Notes under the pieces: generated by a model
What the model saw: the letters and a program-made list of their open reading frames with translations, nothing else
Told to the model about the DNA's origin: nothing
The model's database searches: none
In this document: positions 21,931 to 32,158 of the stretch, piece after piece
Layout of the letters: each line of letters opens with the position of its first letter
Numbering within the stretch: position 1 is the first letter of the stretch
Made by a program: the position numbers and the translations under genes
Assembly (NCBI GenBank): GCA_007449985.2
Contig: VIIQ02000184.1
Location: 86,514-150,513 of the forward strand
Direction of reading: 5' to 3'
Origin: Desmodesmus armatus
Taxonomy: Eukaryota > Chlorophyta > Chlorophyceae > Sphaeropleales > Scenedesmaceae
Length of the DNA stretch: 64,000 bases

Positions 21931-22929
21931 GTTGATGCAGGGCTCAAATGGCCGCATGCAGCATCCAAGCGTGGTGTGTCGCACCTCTACATCATGTTGG
22001 CTGACCATGTCAGCAAATTGGCTGCTTGCGCCTTGCTAAGAGCACATGTGGCCCCAACGCTGCTGCTGCACCAACACCCTAGGCATTCTAGCCTGCCCTA
22101 GCAACCTAGGCTGGATACTTACATCCCATACCCCACCAACTTGCCCCCATGCCCCCTACTGTGCGCAGCTACCCACTACAGTACGTCAGCAAGCCCTGCA
22201 AGCACCCCTTTGGGTTGACAGACAGCATGCATGGTGTACCTTCTCTAGCCTGCATCGACACTCCAGACAGAAGGTTAGGCACACATGCATGCCATGCCAG
22301 CCCAAGAGCCTTTCTGTCAGCCAGCCCTCTAGGTCATGGTTCCTGTCTGCACAACAGCACCAACAGCAGTGTGACACCAGTCAGCCCTGCTGCATGCTGT
22401 TGCTCTGGACAACATAGTCAAGTGGTTCACAAACGCAACACTATACTGTGCCGAGCTCCTTCTGGTGTTTGAAGCTTGCGCTACTCAGCCTTGCTGTTGT
22501 GAACCACAACAGCTGCTGTTGTTGACTGAGACTGGTGCTGTCTGATGCTGCCACAGCAGCCTCTTAATAACCTCAGTAGATTATTGGCACACTTTATGCG
22601 TGACTGGGAGTAAAATTGCTGCCTCGATTGTGCTGCAATGCATCTTGACTGCTGTCAAGGAAAACCGCGCGCGAAAAAAGTGGAACCACTTCAGGGCAAC
22701 CAAACAGCATCTCTGTACATCGTTTATTGAACTTAATTGGTCTGAAATGCTATACGTGGCCTACTACTCACATCAAACCAAGCCTTGCGCTTTTGACCTG
22801 GTCGAATGAGTTGACCAAGAACAACACGCCGTGAAACATCATGATGCCGGCTCCAAGCTGCGTTTTGTGGGCACAATAGCATGCAGGTTGTTCTTCGAAG
22901 CTGATAAAGAGGTTTTGGGCCCTGAAACG

Positions 22930-23190
22930 GCGATTCACCAAAGGCGGTGTTCAACACACATGCTTCCGCACCGCTTCAGCACCGCTGGTGTCGAACACCG
23001 GTCTCAAACCTGGTGTTGAAGTTCGCGGTGTTGAAGCCCGGTCTTGAACTCCGCGGTGTTCAACACCGGTGGCGAAGTGGACCTTGCCACCGCCGGTGTC
23101 TAAGTGCGGTGGCGAGCGGTGTTCAAGACCGGCTGGTGTCTAAGACGACCTTGCCACCGGGGGGACAGGTCCCCCAAATTTTAGAGACGG
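22930..23190. repeat. GC-rich CGGTGTTGAA/CACCGGT subterminal repeat array (right)
   Basis: Repeated CGGTGTTCAACACCGGT, CGGTCTTGAA and TTGCCACCG words, related to the array at 21705-21930. The 1-kb segment between has no recognised gene. Clustered subterminal motifs on both sides are typical of DNA-transposon ends. Confidence 0.75.
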
Positions 23191-23402
23191 TACACTCGGG
23201 ATCCAGCGGTGCGGTGTGCACCAAGTCACTTCATCAATGCTTTCGGGTGCAAGTATTGTGACCTACCATGTACCTATCAGGCGCCTATCAGGCACCTATC
23301 AGGTTGTGGGTGGTACCACATGTGGATGGTGTCACCCTGGACGACCCCGGGAGTGCAGCAGAATCTGCTCATAATTGCGTGTGCGTGCGCTTGTGTTTGA
23401 CA

Positions 23403-23570
23403 TAAAGATAAAGATACAGAGACACCCCCTTGGTCTCTTAACGCCATAGGACTTCGTCCCATTGGCCTCGCGTCCGTTGAGGACGGCTCTTCAACCAACA
23501 CGCCTGGGGGTCTAGGGCAATGGCACTCGTGGCCACATCTCACTCCCCAGGGGCATACATGTGCGATTGA
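23403..23570 (+). repeat. partial third copy of the 17741-type repeat
   Basis: This carries the first half of the repeat in plus orientation: ACACCCCCTTGG, TTAACGCCATAGGACT, GAGGACGGCTCTTC, GGCAATGGCACTCGTGG, CCCCAGGGGCATACATG. It faces the inverted copy at 23630-23933 across a spacer of about 60 bp. Confidence 0.7.
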
Positions 23571-23629
23571 GTGTGTGGTTGTGCATGCGTATTTCGTGCA
23601 CTACCTGACACCAGCCGGCCACAGTGTTG

Positions 23630-23933
23630 CTGAGTGTGCTACCCTAGGGATTCAAAGTCTCCTCGGGTCTGGACTAAGGGGACTCTCCCGGTGCATCAAG
23701 GGTGATAGCTTACAACATTCAAGCTCCCATGTCGAACAACACTCCAGCCCGAATTGCAATTGGTTTTGAAGGCCCCAAGGCGTGCCCCTGCGGAGTGAAT
23801 GGGACCAAGAGTGCCATTGCCCTAGCCGTCGAGCCGCTCAGTGCATGTGATCAGCCGTCCTCGTAGGATGCGAGATCAATGAGGGAATCTTATGGCTTCA
23901 AGACAAAAGGGGGTGCATCAGATTCTATCTTCT
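23630..23933 (-). repeat. about 300-bp dispersed repeat, right member of the inverted pair
   Basis: Read on the minus strand it starts AGAATCTGATGCACCCCC and follows the same block order as 17741-18032, ending at TAGGGTAGCACACTCAG. Similarity by eye is roughly 70 percent, so the pair is old or the copies inserted independently. Confidence 0.75.
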
Positions 23934-24688
23934 TCATTCTTTCTAGTGCAAAAGGCAGGCGCTGATTGGACCCCAACCACACCCTCATATTGGTCAAGAT
24001 TATGCCTCCACTATGCGCACCGTGGCCTTTTTGACACGGAAGCTCCAGCTTGCTCGTGTTGCTGCCGCCTTTGTTGTGGGTCACAGGCCCACACGAGCAC
24101 CTCATGCATGTATAGACCCCATGCTTGACCTGGTGTTGAGCCCCTACGCCATGATACTTCAAGTTGGCATAGGGCTCTTTGCATGTTGAGACTACCACGG
24201 ATGCTGCACAATTCCCGGCCCGCAAAAAGGCAATAACGCAGTTCCAGCAAGATGGGCCTACGCACGCTCCATGCAGCTACACCAATGCAATGCCTAGGTT
24301 TTTCAATCAATTATAAGCTTGTCGGATCGGCCATTGCGTGCCTTTCGGCAAGGCAGTCGGCACACTGTCGTTTGTTTGCAATGTTGAGGCAACCCGATGA
24401 TGATATACACACTGTATAGGTCTCTTGTGCGCGCAGAAATAGTGCTGCTTGACAGGCACGCTGCCGCGGTTTATGTAAACTGACTTCAACGGCCATCGGC
24501 CCTCGGCCCACGCCGTGTCTGACACTTACATACTGCAGCCAGACAAACGCCTTGTGAGACAGCACACAATGTTCCTGACCCGACATTGCACAATTCTACG
24601 TACGACATGGTTCATCCAGCAGGACTGCCAAGCTGTGTGGGTAGGCGATCAGTCACAGGCTGCAGGTTTGTGCACGGCACATCTGCAG
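23934..24688. other. gene-poor stretch, nothing recognised
   Basis: Minus-strand frames at 24011-24310 and 24311-24586 contain mildly protein-like stretches (for example GPMAVEVSLHKPRQRACQAA with later Cys pairs), but they have no domain, start or splice evidence. Confidence 0.25.
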
Positions 24689-25067
24689 GAACAACTGCAT
24701 TGCCACAGATCAGGACAAGGAAACGTTGCTGCAGCTGCTCGAGGACGGTAACGATGATGAAGTGCTGGACCAGCGGGGCCGGGCTGCCTGCACTGCAGCG
24801 GAGCAGCTGCTGGCAAAACAGCAACAGCAGCAGCACCCCATCGTGGCCCCACCATCTGCCAGCACCAAGGGCAATCATAGCGTATGCCAGCACAGTTGGA
24901 TCAGCAGCAGCAGCAGCAACAAGAGCAGCAGCCAAGTGCCAGCCGCAAACGCCAGCAGCAACCAAAGCCACAGCAGCGCTGCAACCAACTCATGCCACAC
25001 ACTTAGACTTGTGCCTAAGGGGGGGGGGGTACCCTGTGAATTTCACCATATTGTACGGAATCAATGA
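24689..25067 (+). CDS. orphan exon-like open frame, Gln/Ser-rich, unrecognised
   Basis: After a possible 3' splice site (CATCTGCAG at 24688) an open frame reads TDQDKETLLQLLEDGNDDEV, then an Ala-rich helix with LLAKQQQQQ, then Ser/Asn/Ala-rich sequence to a stop at 25067. The first 50 residues look like genuine coding sequence (acidic, amphipathic). The rest is low complexity and runs into a G10 tract at 25020-25029. No start codon context and no partner exon were found. It may be a stranded exon of a decayed gene. Confidence 0.25.
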
Positions 25068-25320
25068 CTTACGTCAATATCACTCTATTCTACACACAAT
25101 GCATTACGTGACGTGACAGCACAACCACCACCACACAGCATGGCACCAAAGGCCCAGCAACACACCACACAGCGCACTCTTGCGTTCGCACGCACGCATT
25201 GGTGCTGTGGACTGCAATAGCAGCCCAGCTGGTGGCCGACATGCATGTCTGCGGCTGGTGTGGGCGTGTAGCACTGGGAGGCACACACAGGCAGCTGCGG
25301 CGTGACATGCGGCAGCTGTA

Positions 25321-25432
25321 CAGCTGTGGGTGCCGAGCGGCAGCTAAACAGCTGTGAGTGCCGAGCGGCAGCTAAACATCTGTGAGTGCCGAGCGGCAGC
25401 TAAACAGCTGTGAGTGCCGAGCGGCAGCTAAA
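25321..25432. repeat. four tandem copies of a 28-bp unit
   Basis: The unit CAGCTGTGAGTGCCGAGCGG plus CAGCTAAA is repeated four times with two or three substitutions. A degenerate fifth start (ACGGCAGCTCAAC) follows. 25068-25320 and 25433-26173 hold no supported gene. Confidence 0.9.
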
Positions 25433-26173
25433 CACAACGGCAGCTCAACATGCCTACTTAACCTCTAGTTCTCTCCAAGGCTCAACTTGCATCAGGTCGC
25501 GACCAAGCCTGATGTTGCTGCCATGATGGTGCTTGCAGAGGTTTGCAATCATTACGCGAGGCACATGGGTAGTAAGCGTTGTGGGCAGCTCATGCTGCAA
25601 CAGGCTGGCGCACCCTTAGCCACACCCCCAGCTTGGCCTAGTGATGCGTGTTTTCGTTCCCGAAACACCGTTGCACAACCCTTTGCTTCTAGCCGGCCCC
25701 ACCTGCATCAGGCCGGGCGTCGCCGCCGCTTTCTTCCAGCATCACTGGCAAACACACGGCCGTGAAAGCGTGGCAGAAATGCCACCATGACTTTGGACAC
25801 ACACAGCCAGATTAAAATTACTAAAATGTGTGGAATTACCCATCACAACTCAAGCTGCCGCGTAGCTCCCACGACTTTTTTGTTTTTTGACCAAGGCAAT
25901 GTCTTCCCAACTGGTGCATACTTAATTCCTCTTGTTTGTGGCACGCACACAGGGTGCATGGTCAGGGTTTTGCACTGGTGCTATCTCTGCTTGTAGGGGT
26001 TGCAATTTTATATATCAATGTAGATGTATGTATGTTCTCACAGAAGTCACCGACCAAAGGACGGTCTTAAGCACAGAGCGTTCGGTGCGTCTGCTGATAT
26101 CATGAGCAAAAGCTTATCAGCAGCTGACCAAGAGTTCCACTAAGGCGTTTGATATCAGAAAGACCAGCCCCTG

Positions 26174-26435
26174 TGATATGAATAGATGTGGCTGGGAGTT
26201 GTAAGCTCAGGGAACCTTGACAGCTATAAGGTAGGAAAGTAGTCCTGTTACACTGGTGCACCGTATGCAGGCTTAGAGAGAGAGTAAACATCCAAATACA
26301 CTCTGGCAATGCATAGGTCATATACTCCGCAGGAGCGGATAGCATAACTTCGGTCGCCATGCATAACTTCCTAACTTCGGGTAACTGCGGGCAACTTCGT
26401 CCAGCATAGTGGGCTGAGCATACTCAATTCCAACA
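26174..26435 (-). repeat. 3' LTR of the Copia element
   Basis: 262 bp, matching 31472-31733 at every position I compared. The inner side on the minus strand reads GGCGGAG just before TGTTGGAAT, a plausible weak polypurine tract. Confidence 0.95.
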
Positions 26436-26468
26436 CTCCGCCGTGATCAGTACACTATGCAAAGCTGC

Positions 26469-28400
26469 TCAATGAATACCAAGTGCTTTGCGGCACTGCA
26501 CAAACTTCTCAGGTGGAAGTGGCTTAGTAAAGGTATCTGCAAGCATCTTCTGAGTAGAGATGTGTGCAAAGCGAACTTCACCGCGTGCAACACGCTCACG
26601 TGCCATGTGGTGCATCACATCAACATGCTTGGATCGTGCAGCTGTGACTGGGTTCTTAATCCAGCCTAGGGAGCCTTGACTGTCAGTAAAGATGTTGACA
26701 GTATGAGACTTGAGGCCAATGACAGGCAGGAGTTTCCTGAGGAACAAAGCTTCCTTAACAGCCTCAGAAGCTGCCATATACTGAGCCTCAGTGGTGGAGG
26801 CTGCAACTGTGCGCTGCATTCTACTAGACCACGAGATAATGCCGTTGTTGAACATGAAAGCATAACCAGTGACAGACCTGCGGGTGTCACGACATGTTGC
26901 AAAGTTGCTGTCACAGTATGCTGTCAGGGACAGACTGGTACCGCTGTAAACAATGCCAACTGTGGGTGTGCCTGCAAGGTAACGCAGAACACCTAAAGCT
27001 TGCTGCATGTGCTCACTGGTGGGTGCAGCCAGATAGCGTGCAAGGCTGCTAGCTGCATATGCAATGTCAGGTCTAGTGCCAATTGAAAGGTAAAGCAAAC
27101 TGCCAATCAGTGTGCTGTACTGGGGCTTCTCTTCAGGCTTGAGAGGTTGGCCATCAGTCTTGGTCAGGTTGGCCGAGGGCGCCATGGGAACCGCACGGGC
27201 GTAAGCATTTGTCATCCGGTAGTCTGAGAGAAGGTCTTGTGTCTTCTTGTCATGCCATAGCTTCAGTGTGTGTGTAGAACGCTGCCGTGTGATCCTCATA
27301 CCTAGGAAGTAGGTCGCCTCACCGAGGTCTCTTGCCTTGAAGATTGTAGCCAACTTGGTCTTGATCCTTTGTAGGTCTGGTAGGCTCTTGGCGGCGACGA
27401 GGATGTCATCCACGTAGATGAGGGCTATTATGTTGCCGTTGTTGTCTTTCTTGACGTAGAAGGAAGGGTCGCCAAGGGACTGTTGGAAGCCTAGGTTGAT
27501 AAGCTCCTTGTGTAGCTTCTGGTGCCACACGCGTGGTGCTTGCTTCAGGCCGTAGAGTGCCTTCTTGAGTAGTAGGGCTTCGCCGGGACGGCCTAACACA
27601 TCTGCATAGCCTTCAGGGCGCTGAACCCAGACTTCTTCTGACAGGTCTCCTTGTAGGAAGGCGTTCTTGACATCCATCTGGTGAAGGTGTAGGTCTTGGG
27701 CTGCCACAGTAGCTAGTAGCAGGCGTAGGGTTGTGAACTTGCTGACTGGTGCGAACACTTCGTCGTAGTCGATGCCGTGCTCCTGCTTGAAACCTTTTGC
27801 TACGAAGCGGGCCTTGAAGCGCTCAATGTTGCCGGTGGCGTCGTACTTCACTTTGTAGACCCACTTGCCTGGGATGGGCTTGACGCCGGGAGGCGGTGTT
27901 TGGGCGATCCACGAGTCGTTGCCAAGTAGTTCAGAGATTTCTGTATCCATTGCTTGGCGCCACTGGTCAGCTTGAGGGCTTGTAGTGGCTTCCTTGTAGG
28001 TGCTGGGCTCCACGAGATCTTGAGATGCAGCGATGGTAGCCCGTAGTCGGTCGGGTAGAACATGGTCTTCACGGAAGGTAACAACACTGGGATTCCTGAT
28101 GCGGGAGCTTGTTCTTGTACCTGGTGGCTCTGTCGTCTGTGGGTTGACAGGCTGGGGTGGCGGCACTGGGGCCGGTGCCGGTGGTGGCGCTGGTGCCGAT
28201 TCTGGTGGTGGCGCTGAGGCCGGTACTGGCGCTGGGGCAGGTGCCGGTGCTGGCGCTGGGGCAGCTGCCGGTGCTGGCGCTGGGGCAGCTGCCGGGGGGT
28301 TGCCTATGCTTGGTGTTGAGAGCTGAATGGGTGTAAGCTCTTTGACGTAATCGATGGAAGGGGGTGACAGGTCTTGCTGCTTGAGCTTGTCGGCGTGCGG
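26469..28400 (-). CDS. Copia reverse transcriptase and RNase H
   Basis: The open frame begins in the post-integrase linker at about 28400 and ends at 26469. After an Ala-Pro repeat (28170-28300) it carries the Copia landmarks: [64 protein letters not shown], the catalytic [23 protein letters not shown], the YVDD box ([11 protein letters not shown]), [23 protein letters not shown], and the RNase H region [23 protein letters not shown]-type [10 protein letters not shown] and [10 protein letters not shown]. The open part is long and intact. No ATG in the linker is needed if it is part of a polyprotein. Reverse transcription of the element RNA is the family function. Confidence 0.9.
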   Translation of the reverse strand, partial: PHADKLKQQDLSPPSIDYVKELTPIQLSTPSIGNPPAAAPAPAPAAAPAPAPAPAPAPVPASAPPPESAPAPPPAPAPVPPPQPVNPQTTEPPGTRTSSRIRNPSVVTFREDHVLPDRLRATIAASQDLVEPSTYKEATTSPQADQWRQAMDTEISELLGNDSWIAQTPPPGVKPIPGKWVYKVKYDATGNIERFKARFVAKGFKQEHGIDYDEVFAPVSKFTTLRLLLATVAAQDLHLHQMDVKNAFLQGDLSEEVWVQRPEGYADVLGRPGEALLLKKALYGLKQAPRVWHQKLHKELINLGFQQSLGDPSFYVKKDNNGNIIALIYVDDILVAAKSLPDLQRIKTKLATIFKARDLGEATYFLGMRITRQRSTHTLKLWHDKKTQDLLSDYRMTNAYARAVPMAPSANLTKTDGQPLKPEEKPQYSTLIGSLLYLSIGTRPDIAYAASSLARYLAAPTSEHMQQALGVLRYLAGTPTVGIVYSGTSLSLTAYCDSNFATCRDTRRSVTGYAFMFNNGIISWSSRMQRTVAASTTEAQYMAASEAVKEALFLRKLLPVIGLKSHTVNIFTDSQGSLGWIKNPVTAARSKHVDVMHHMARERVARGEVRFAHISTQKMLADTFTKPLPPEKFVQCRKALGIH

Positions 28401-29489
28401 TTGCGCAAGTAGTTGGCGGTCACCACTGCTTCCAGCCAGAGTGAAGGGGGCAGGGAGGATTCAAGTAGCATGCTCCTTGCCTTGTCCAAGAGCGTGCGAT
28501 TAAGCCGCTCTGCCTTGCCGTTCATCTGGGGGCTGTAGGGTATGGTGCCTTCATGGTCGATGCCCTTGCTCTCGAGGTAGTCGCCCAAGTCCTTGTTGAA
28601 GTACTCGGTGCCGTTGTCGGTGCGTAGGGCCTTCAGTTTGCGGTTGGTCTGTGTCTCCAGCCACTCCACTGTGCGCTTTGATAGCAGAGGGAGCTTGGTC
28701 CTTGGTCTTCAGAGGGACCACCTTGCTGTAGTTTGTTGCATGGTCTATTACTGTGAGGAAGTACTTGCTGCCGCCAACTGATGCTGTAGGCATGGGGCCA
28801 CACACGTCTGATGACACAAGCTGTAGGGGCTCAGTGTACTCACTGTGGGACGGCTTGAATGGCTGCTTGGTGGACTTGCTGAGGGCACATGTAGAGCAGA
28901 TGTGGGTGCCAGCCTTGGTGCAGTCCTCAGGCTTGATGTTGATGCCGGTAGCCGCCTTGTGCTTGAGGAGTGTGGCCATGCTGTTGTAGCTGGGGTGGCC
29001 TAGGCGGGAGTGCCACAACTCCGCCGTCTCCTTGGTAGCCGTGTGGTGGACCTTGTCAGCGTAGTCAGGGCGGTAGTCAGGGTTGGTTGCACAGAAGGCT
29101 GGGACGGTAGTTGTGCCGTCAGGGTTGGTTACGGTCTGGATGACGCGTTGGTCCGTGCCGTAAAGCAGTGTGCGGGAGCCGTTGGAGACCCACACGCTGA
29201 ACTGCTTGGAGGGGTCGTCCTGCTTCTTGGTCAGCTTGGCCTCTGACAGGAGGTTGGCCTTGCACTGGGGAAGGTAGTAGACGTCCTCAATGGTGGTAGT
29301 AGTGCCGTCCAAGAAGGCCAGACGCACAGAGCCCTTGAGTGAGGCCAGGGCTGGGCCGTTGCTGGTGTCAAAGGGCTTGTGACACTTGACGGGCTCAAAC
29401 AGAATGCTGGGGTCAGATGTTGTGGGGTCTGAGGCTCCTGAGTCCATAAGCCAGCCGTCGAACTTGCCGGTGGGCAGAGGGCTGAAGAG
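28304..29489 (-). pseudogene. Copia protease and integrase region, frameshifted and shortened
   Basis: 29489-28551 starts LFSPLPTGKFDGWLMDSGAS, with the aspartic protease motif DSGAS. It then has the integrase zinc-binding region (LWHSRLGHPSYNSM, then ICSTCALSKS) and the first catalytic Asp in SSDVCGPMP. At about 28680 the frame shifts by one base (one extra G in an AAAGCGC context). It resumes at VEWLETQTNRKLKALRTDNG, followed by YSPQMNGKAERLNRTL and YLRNRTP. A second shift at about 28400 leads to the reverse transcriptase frame. The usual Copia segment after NRTP (with the RVFGC motif and the GYR region, about 150 codons) is absent. Integrase is therefore unlikely to be functional. Confidence 0.8.
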
Positions 29490-30793
29490 CTAGTGGTCAG
29501 GGAGCGGCTTAAACATTGACTCACTTGAGGGGGTGACCAGGGCGTAGTTGCCGTTCTTGTTGTTCCTGTAGATGGTGTAGCCGGGGTCAGGCTTGCGCAC
29601 AGGGTTGAAGTAGGAGCTGGGGCTGGGGTCAGAGCTGCTCCGGGTGCTGTAGGCACTGTTGAGGCCGGTACTGCTGCTGTCGTGTGCCTTGAGCATGTAG
29701 GCACGGCCGAAGAAGGCACAGTCGTCGTACTCCTCAGGCTGCTGCTGGGTGTAGTCGTCCTCCTCCTCCAGCAGCTGGCGGCACTGCATAAGCTGCTCAA
29801 AAACAGCTGGGTCGAGTGCCTCACGCAGGGCGTGTGAGCGGCCCCTACCTGCCTCCTTGGCCTGTAGCTTCTTGCACTCATTGATGCTGTGGCCGTAGTT
29901 CTTGCAGAAGAGGCAGTTGCCGGGGAAGGTGTGGTGCGGCTTGTGCTTGGGGTTGTTGTTGTTGTCGCTCCCCTTGTAGCCGCTCTTGTTGTTGTAGTCA
30001 CCCTTGCCCTTGTTGAAGCCGTTGTTGCCCTGGAACTTGGTGAAGGAGGGGACAGTCCTGCTGTTGAAGCGGTTGGACTGCTGCTGGCCGCGGAAGGGCT
30101 GCTTGTTGAAGCGGTAGGAGCTGCCGAAGCTGTTGCTGTTCTCACCGGTGTAGAGGGCCTTGCCGTAGTTGTCCTGGGCATCTGTGAGGTGGCGCTTCTC
30201 GTGCTGGACAAGGCGGGTGAGGATGTCTTCCACGCTCTTTGGTTCGGTCATGCGGATGACTAAGAGGATGGTGTCGTAGGCTGTTGGGAGGGCCTGCGAG
30301 AAGAAGGCGAGCAGCTGCTGGTCTGTAGGCTTCTGCTTGGCTGCCTCCAGGAGGGCCACAAGGTGCCTGAAGCGGCCGTAGAGTGCCAGCATGCCCTCGC
30401 CCTTGCGCATCTTGATGTTGGACAGCTCAGTGAAGTACAGGTCGGCTGACCCTGCTGCTGCGACGCTCCACAGTTCGGACATCTGCTCGTACAACTGAGC
30501 TGCTGAGGGCAGGATGGGGCAAAGCTGTCGATGAGGGTGCGGTCGACAGTGGCCTTGATGAGCATGCGGACAACTGCTGACTGTGGGTGGTCGGCTTTCG
30601 ACAGGGCCTTGACAAGGTCCTTGCCGGCGGTAGACAGGGCGCCCTTGAAGTCGTCTTGCCATGGTGTGAAGTCCTCTGGGCTCTTCATGAAGACGGTGAA
30701 GAGGAGGGTAATCTTCTTGCCTTCTCCAAGGTCGATAGGGATGGAGATGAGCTGCCGGGGGCACCGCTGCTTGAGCTGGATGCCATGGTGCAA
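29490..30793 (-). pseudogene. Copia gag with CCHC zinc knuckle, one internal frameshift
   Basis: The first part (30793 to about 30520) reads LISIPIDLGEGKK, FTPWQDDFKGALST and DHPQSAVVRMLIKATV. A single-base shift at about 30520 moves to the frame PSAAQLYEQMSELW, which then runs to a UAG at 29490-29492. The nucleic-acid-binding knuckle is CLFCKNYGHSINEC (CX2CX4HX4C), preceded by Asn/Lys/Phe-rich sequence. The ATG at about 30787 is in a Ser-rich frame and may be the real start of a slightly different N-terminus. The UAG is in frame with the downstream protease. Confidence 0.8.
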
Positions 30794-31453
30794 GCTGGTG
30801 TGCTGTTAGGCTTAGGGGTGCTAACAGGCTTGGTGCAGCTGACTAATTGGCTGCGTGGCTGAATGTACGTCTACAAGTGAGCCTAACTGCACTGTAGAAG
30901 GAAGTGCAGGTGCTGACAGACTGAGTGCTGGCAGGCTTGTAGCAGCTGACTAGGTGGCTGCTTAGCTGACTGAAAGCCGCGCTGTTGGGGCCCAGATGAG
31001 CTGACTACACTGTAATGGAAGTGCAGGAGCTGAGGCCGCTGCACTGCTGGTGCCCTAGCTACTCCTGAGGTGGAGAGCAGGGCAGTCAGCAGCGAGGGCA
31101 GAAAACGACAGGCGGCAGGGGTGTCAATAACCAGGCACTGCCACTGAGTAGTTGAACGTTCTGTAGCTCACACAGAAGAGGTGCTGTCGCTGTAAGCCAA
31201 ACAGACAGTGGGATTAGGCTGCTGTAGGGCAATGCTGCATGTAGGGAAGATGTAGTGCTGTGGCAGGAGAAGCTGTCGCTGCTGCACGCTGTAAACGCGG
31301 ATGATCAGGCCGCTAAGCTGCTGCAAATCGAGCAAATAAATCCGTGCAACTAAAGCACATTGACAAAGGCGATAGCCTAGCTGCGCAAAGGCAGGTCTTC
31401 CTACGTTTGTACCGGGCACAGGTTGTATCGAGCTGCAGGTCTAGCTGGGGCGT

Positions 31454-31471
31454 GAAGAAGGGCTCATAACC
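31454..31471 (-). promoter_or_regulatory. probable primer-binding site of the Copia element
   Basis: Immediately inside the 5' LTR the minus strand reads GGTTATGAGCCC. This resembles primer-binding sites complementary to methionine tRNA, but the leading T of TGG is replaced by the terminal A of the LTR. Assignment to a particular tRNA is not certain. Confidence 0.4.
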
Positions 31472-31733
31472 TGATATGAATAGATGTGGCTGGGAGTTGT
31501 AAGCTCAGGGAACCTTGACAGCTATAAGGTAGGAAAGTAGTCCTGTTACACTGGTGCACCGTATGCAGGCTTAGAGAGAGAGTAAACATCCAAATACACT
31601 CTGGCAATGCATAGGTCATATACTCCGCAGGAGCGGATAGCATAACTTCGGTCGCCATGCATAACTTCCTAACTTCGGGTAACTGCGGGCAACTTCGTCC
31701 AGCATAGTGGGCTGAGCATACTCAATTCCAACA
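31472..31733 (-). repeat. 5' LTR of the Copia element
   Basis: 262 bp, matching the 3' LTR at every position I compared. Followed on the plus strand by the second copy of the CCCTG target duplication at 31734-31738. Confidence 0.95.
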
Positions 31734-31738
31734 CCCTG

Positions 31739-32158
31739 GTGCCGCGCAAGCGGCAGACTCACGGGGAGACCTTGATGCAGAGCCACGTAGGGCTGGGGTG
31801 CAAGGATGCCTCGGACTAGCTGCACAAGGTGAAGGTGAGTTGGAAGCTTGCCCTCACGGCCCGCTACTGGCGGTCACGTCGGCGATGTGCTCCTCCGCAT
31901 CATCTACCTCTAAGCGCCCTACTTGACCCCACCCAAGCCTTTTTTTAGCAGTATATCGTATTAACCCATCAGAGTACCCATCGTGACACATAGGCTGCGA
32001 TGATGTGCATTCTCGGGGGTGGCCAGCACAGGGGGCGTGCGGGCACGAGGGGGGTCTCCAGCAGCACAGGATGTACAGTAAGCTAAACTGTGTTGGAAAC
32101 GCCAGCATGGGATCCTGCTGACGCTTGAGGTCCTGCAACGCTGCTTTGGGGTCTGCAG
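31739..32158. other. gap between the Copia element and the first recognised exon of copy A
   Basis: It should hold the missing 5' exon(s) or promoter of the plus-strand gene. Reading frames ahead of the acceptor at 32158 meet a stop at 32126-32128 with no intervening ATG, so the start codon must be in an upstream exon. I could not place it. Confidence 0.35.

Larger units (their letters stand above)
26174..31733 (-). mobile_element. full-length-ended Copia (Ty1) LTR retrotransposon with damaged coding region
   Basis: The 5,560-bp unit has two LTRs that look identical by eye (262 bp). It is flanked by a perfect 5-bp target duplication CCCTG (26169-26173 and 31734-31738). Read on the minus strand the LTR starts TGTTGGAATTGAG and ends CATATCA, classic TG...CA ends. 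Coding order on the minus strand is gag with a zinc knuckle, protease, integrase, reverse transcriptase, RNase H, which is the Copia order. Identical LTRs imply a very recent insertion. Yet the reading frame is interrupted by a UAG and several single-base shifts, and part of the integrase C-terminal region is missing. It is probably unable to move by itself. Confidence 0.95.

Noticed and set aside
25321..25432. CRISPR-like array of regularly spaced repeats
   Set aside because: The 28-bp units are head-to-tail with no spacers, and the setting is eukaryotic.
29231..30211. 326-codon Ser/Thr-rich minus-strand frame overlapping gag
   Set aside because: It is an alternative frame of the Copia gag region; the true frame carries the CCHC knuckle and capsid-like sequence.
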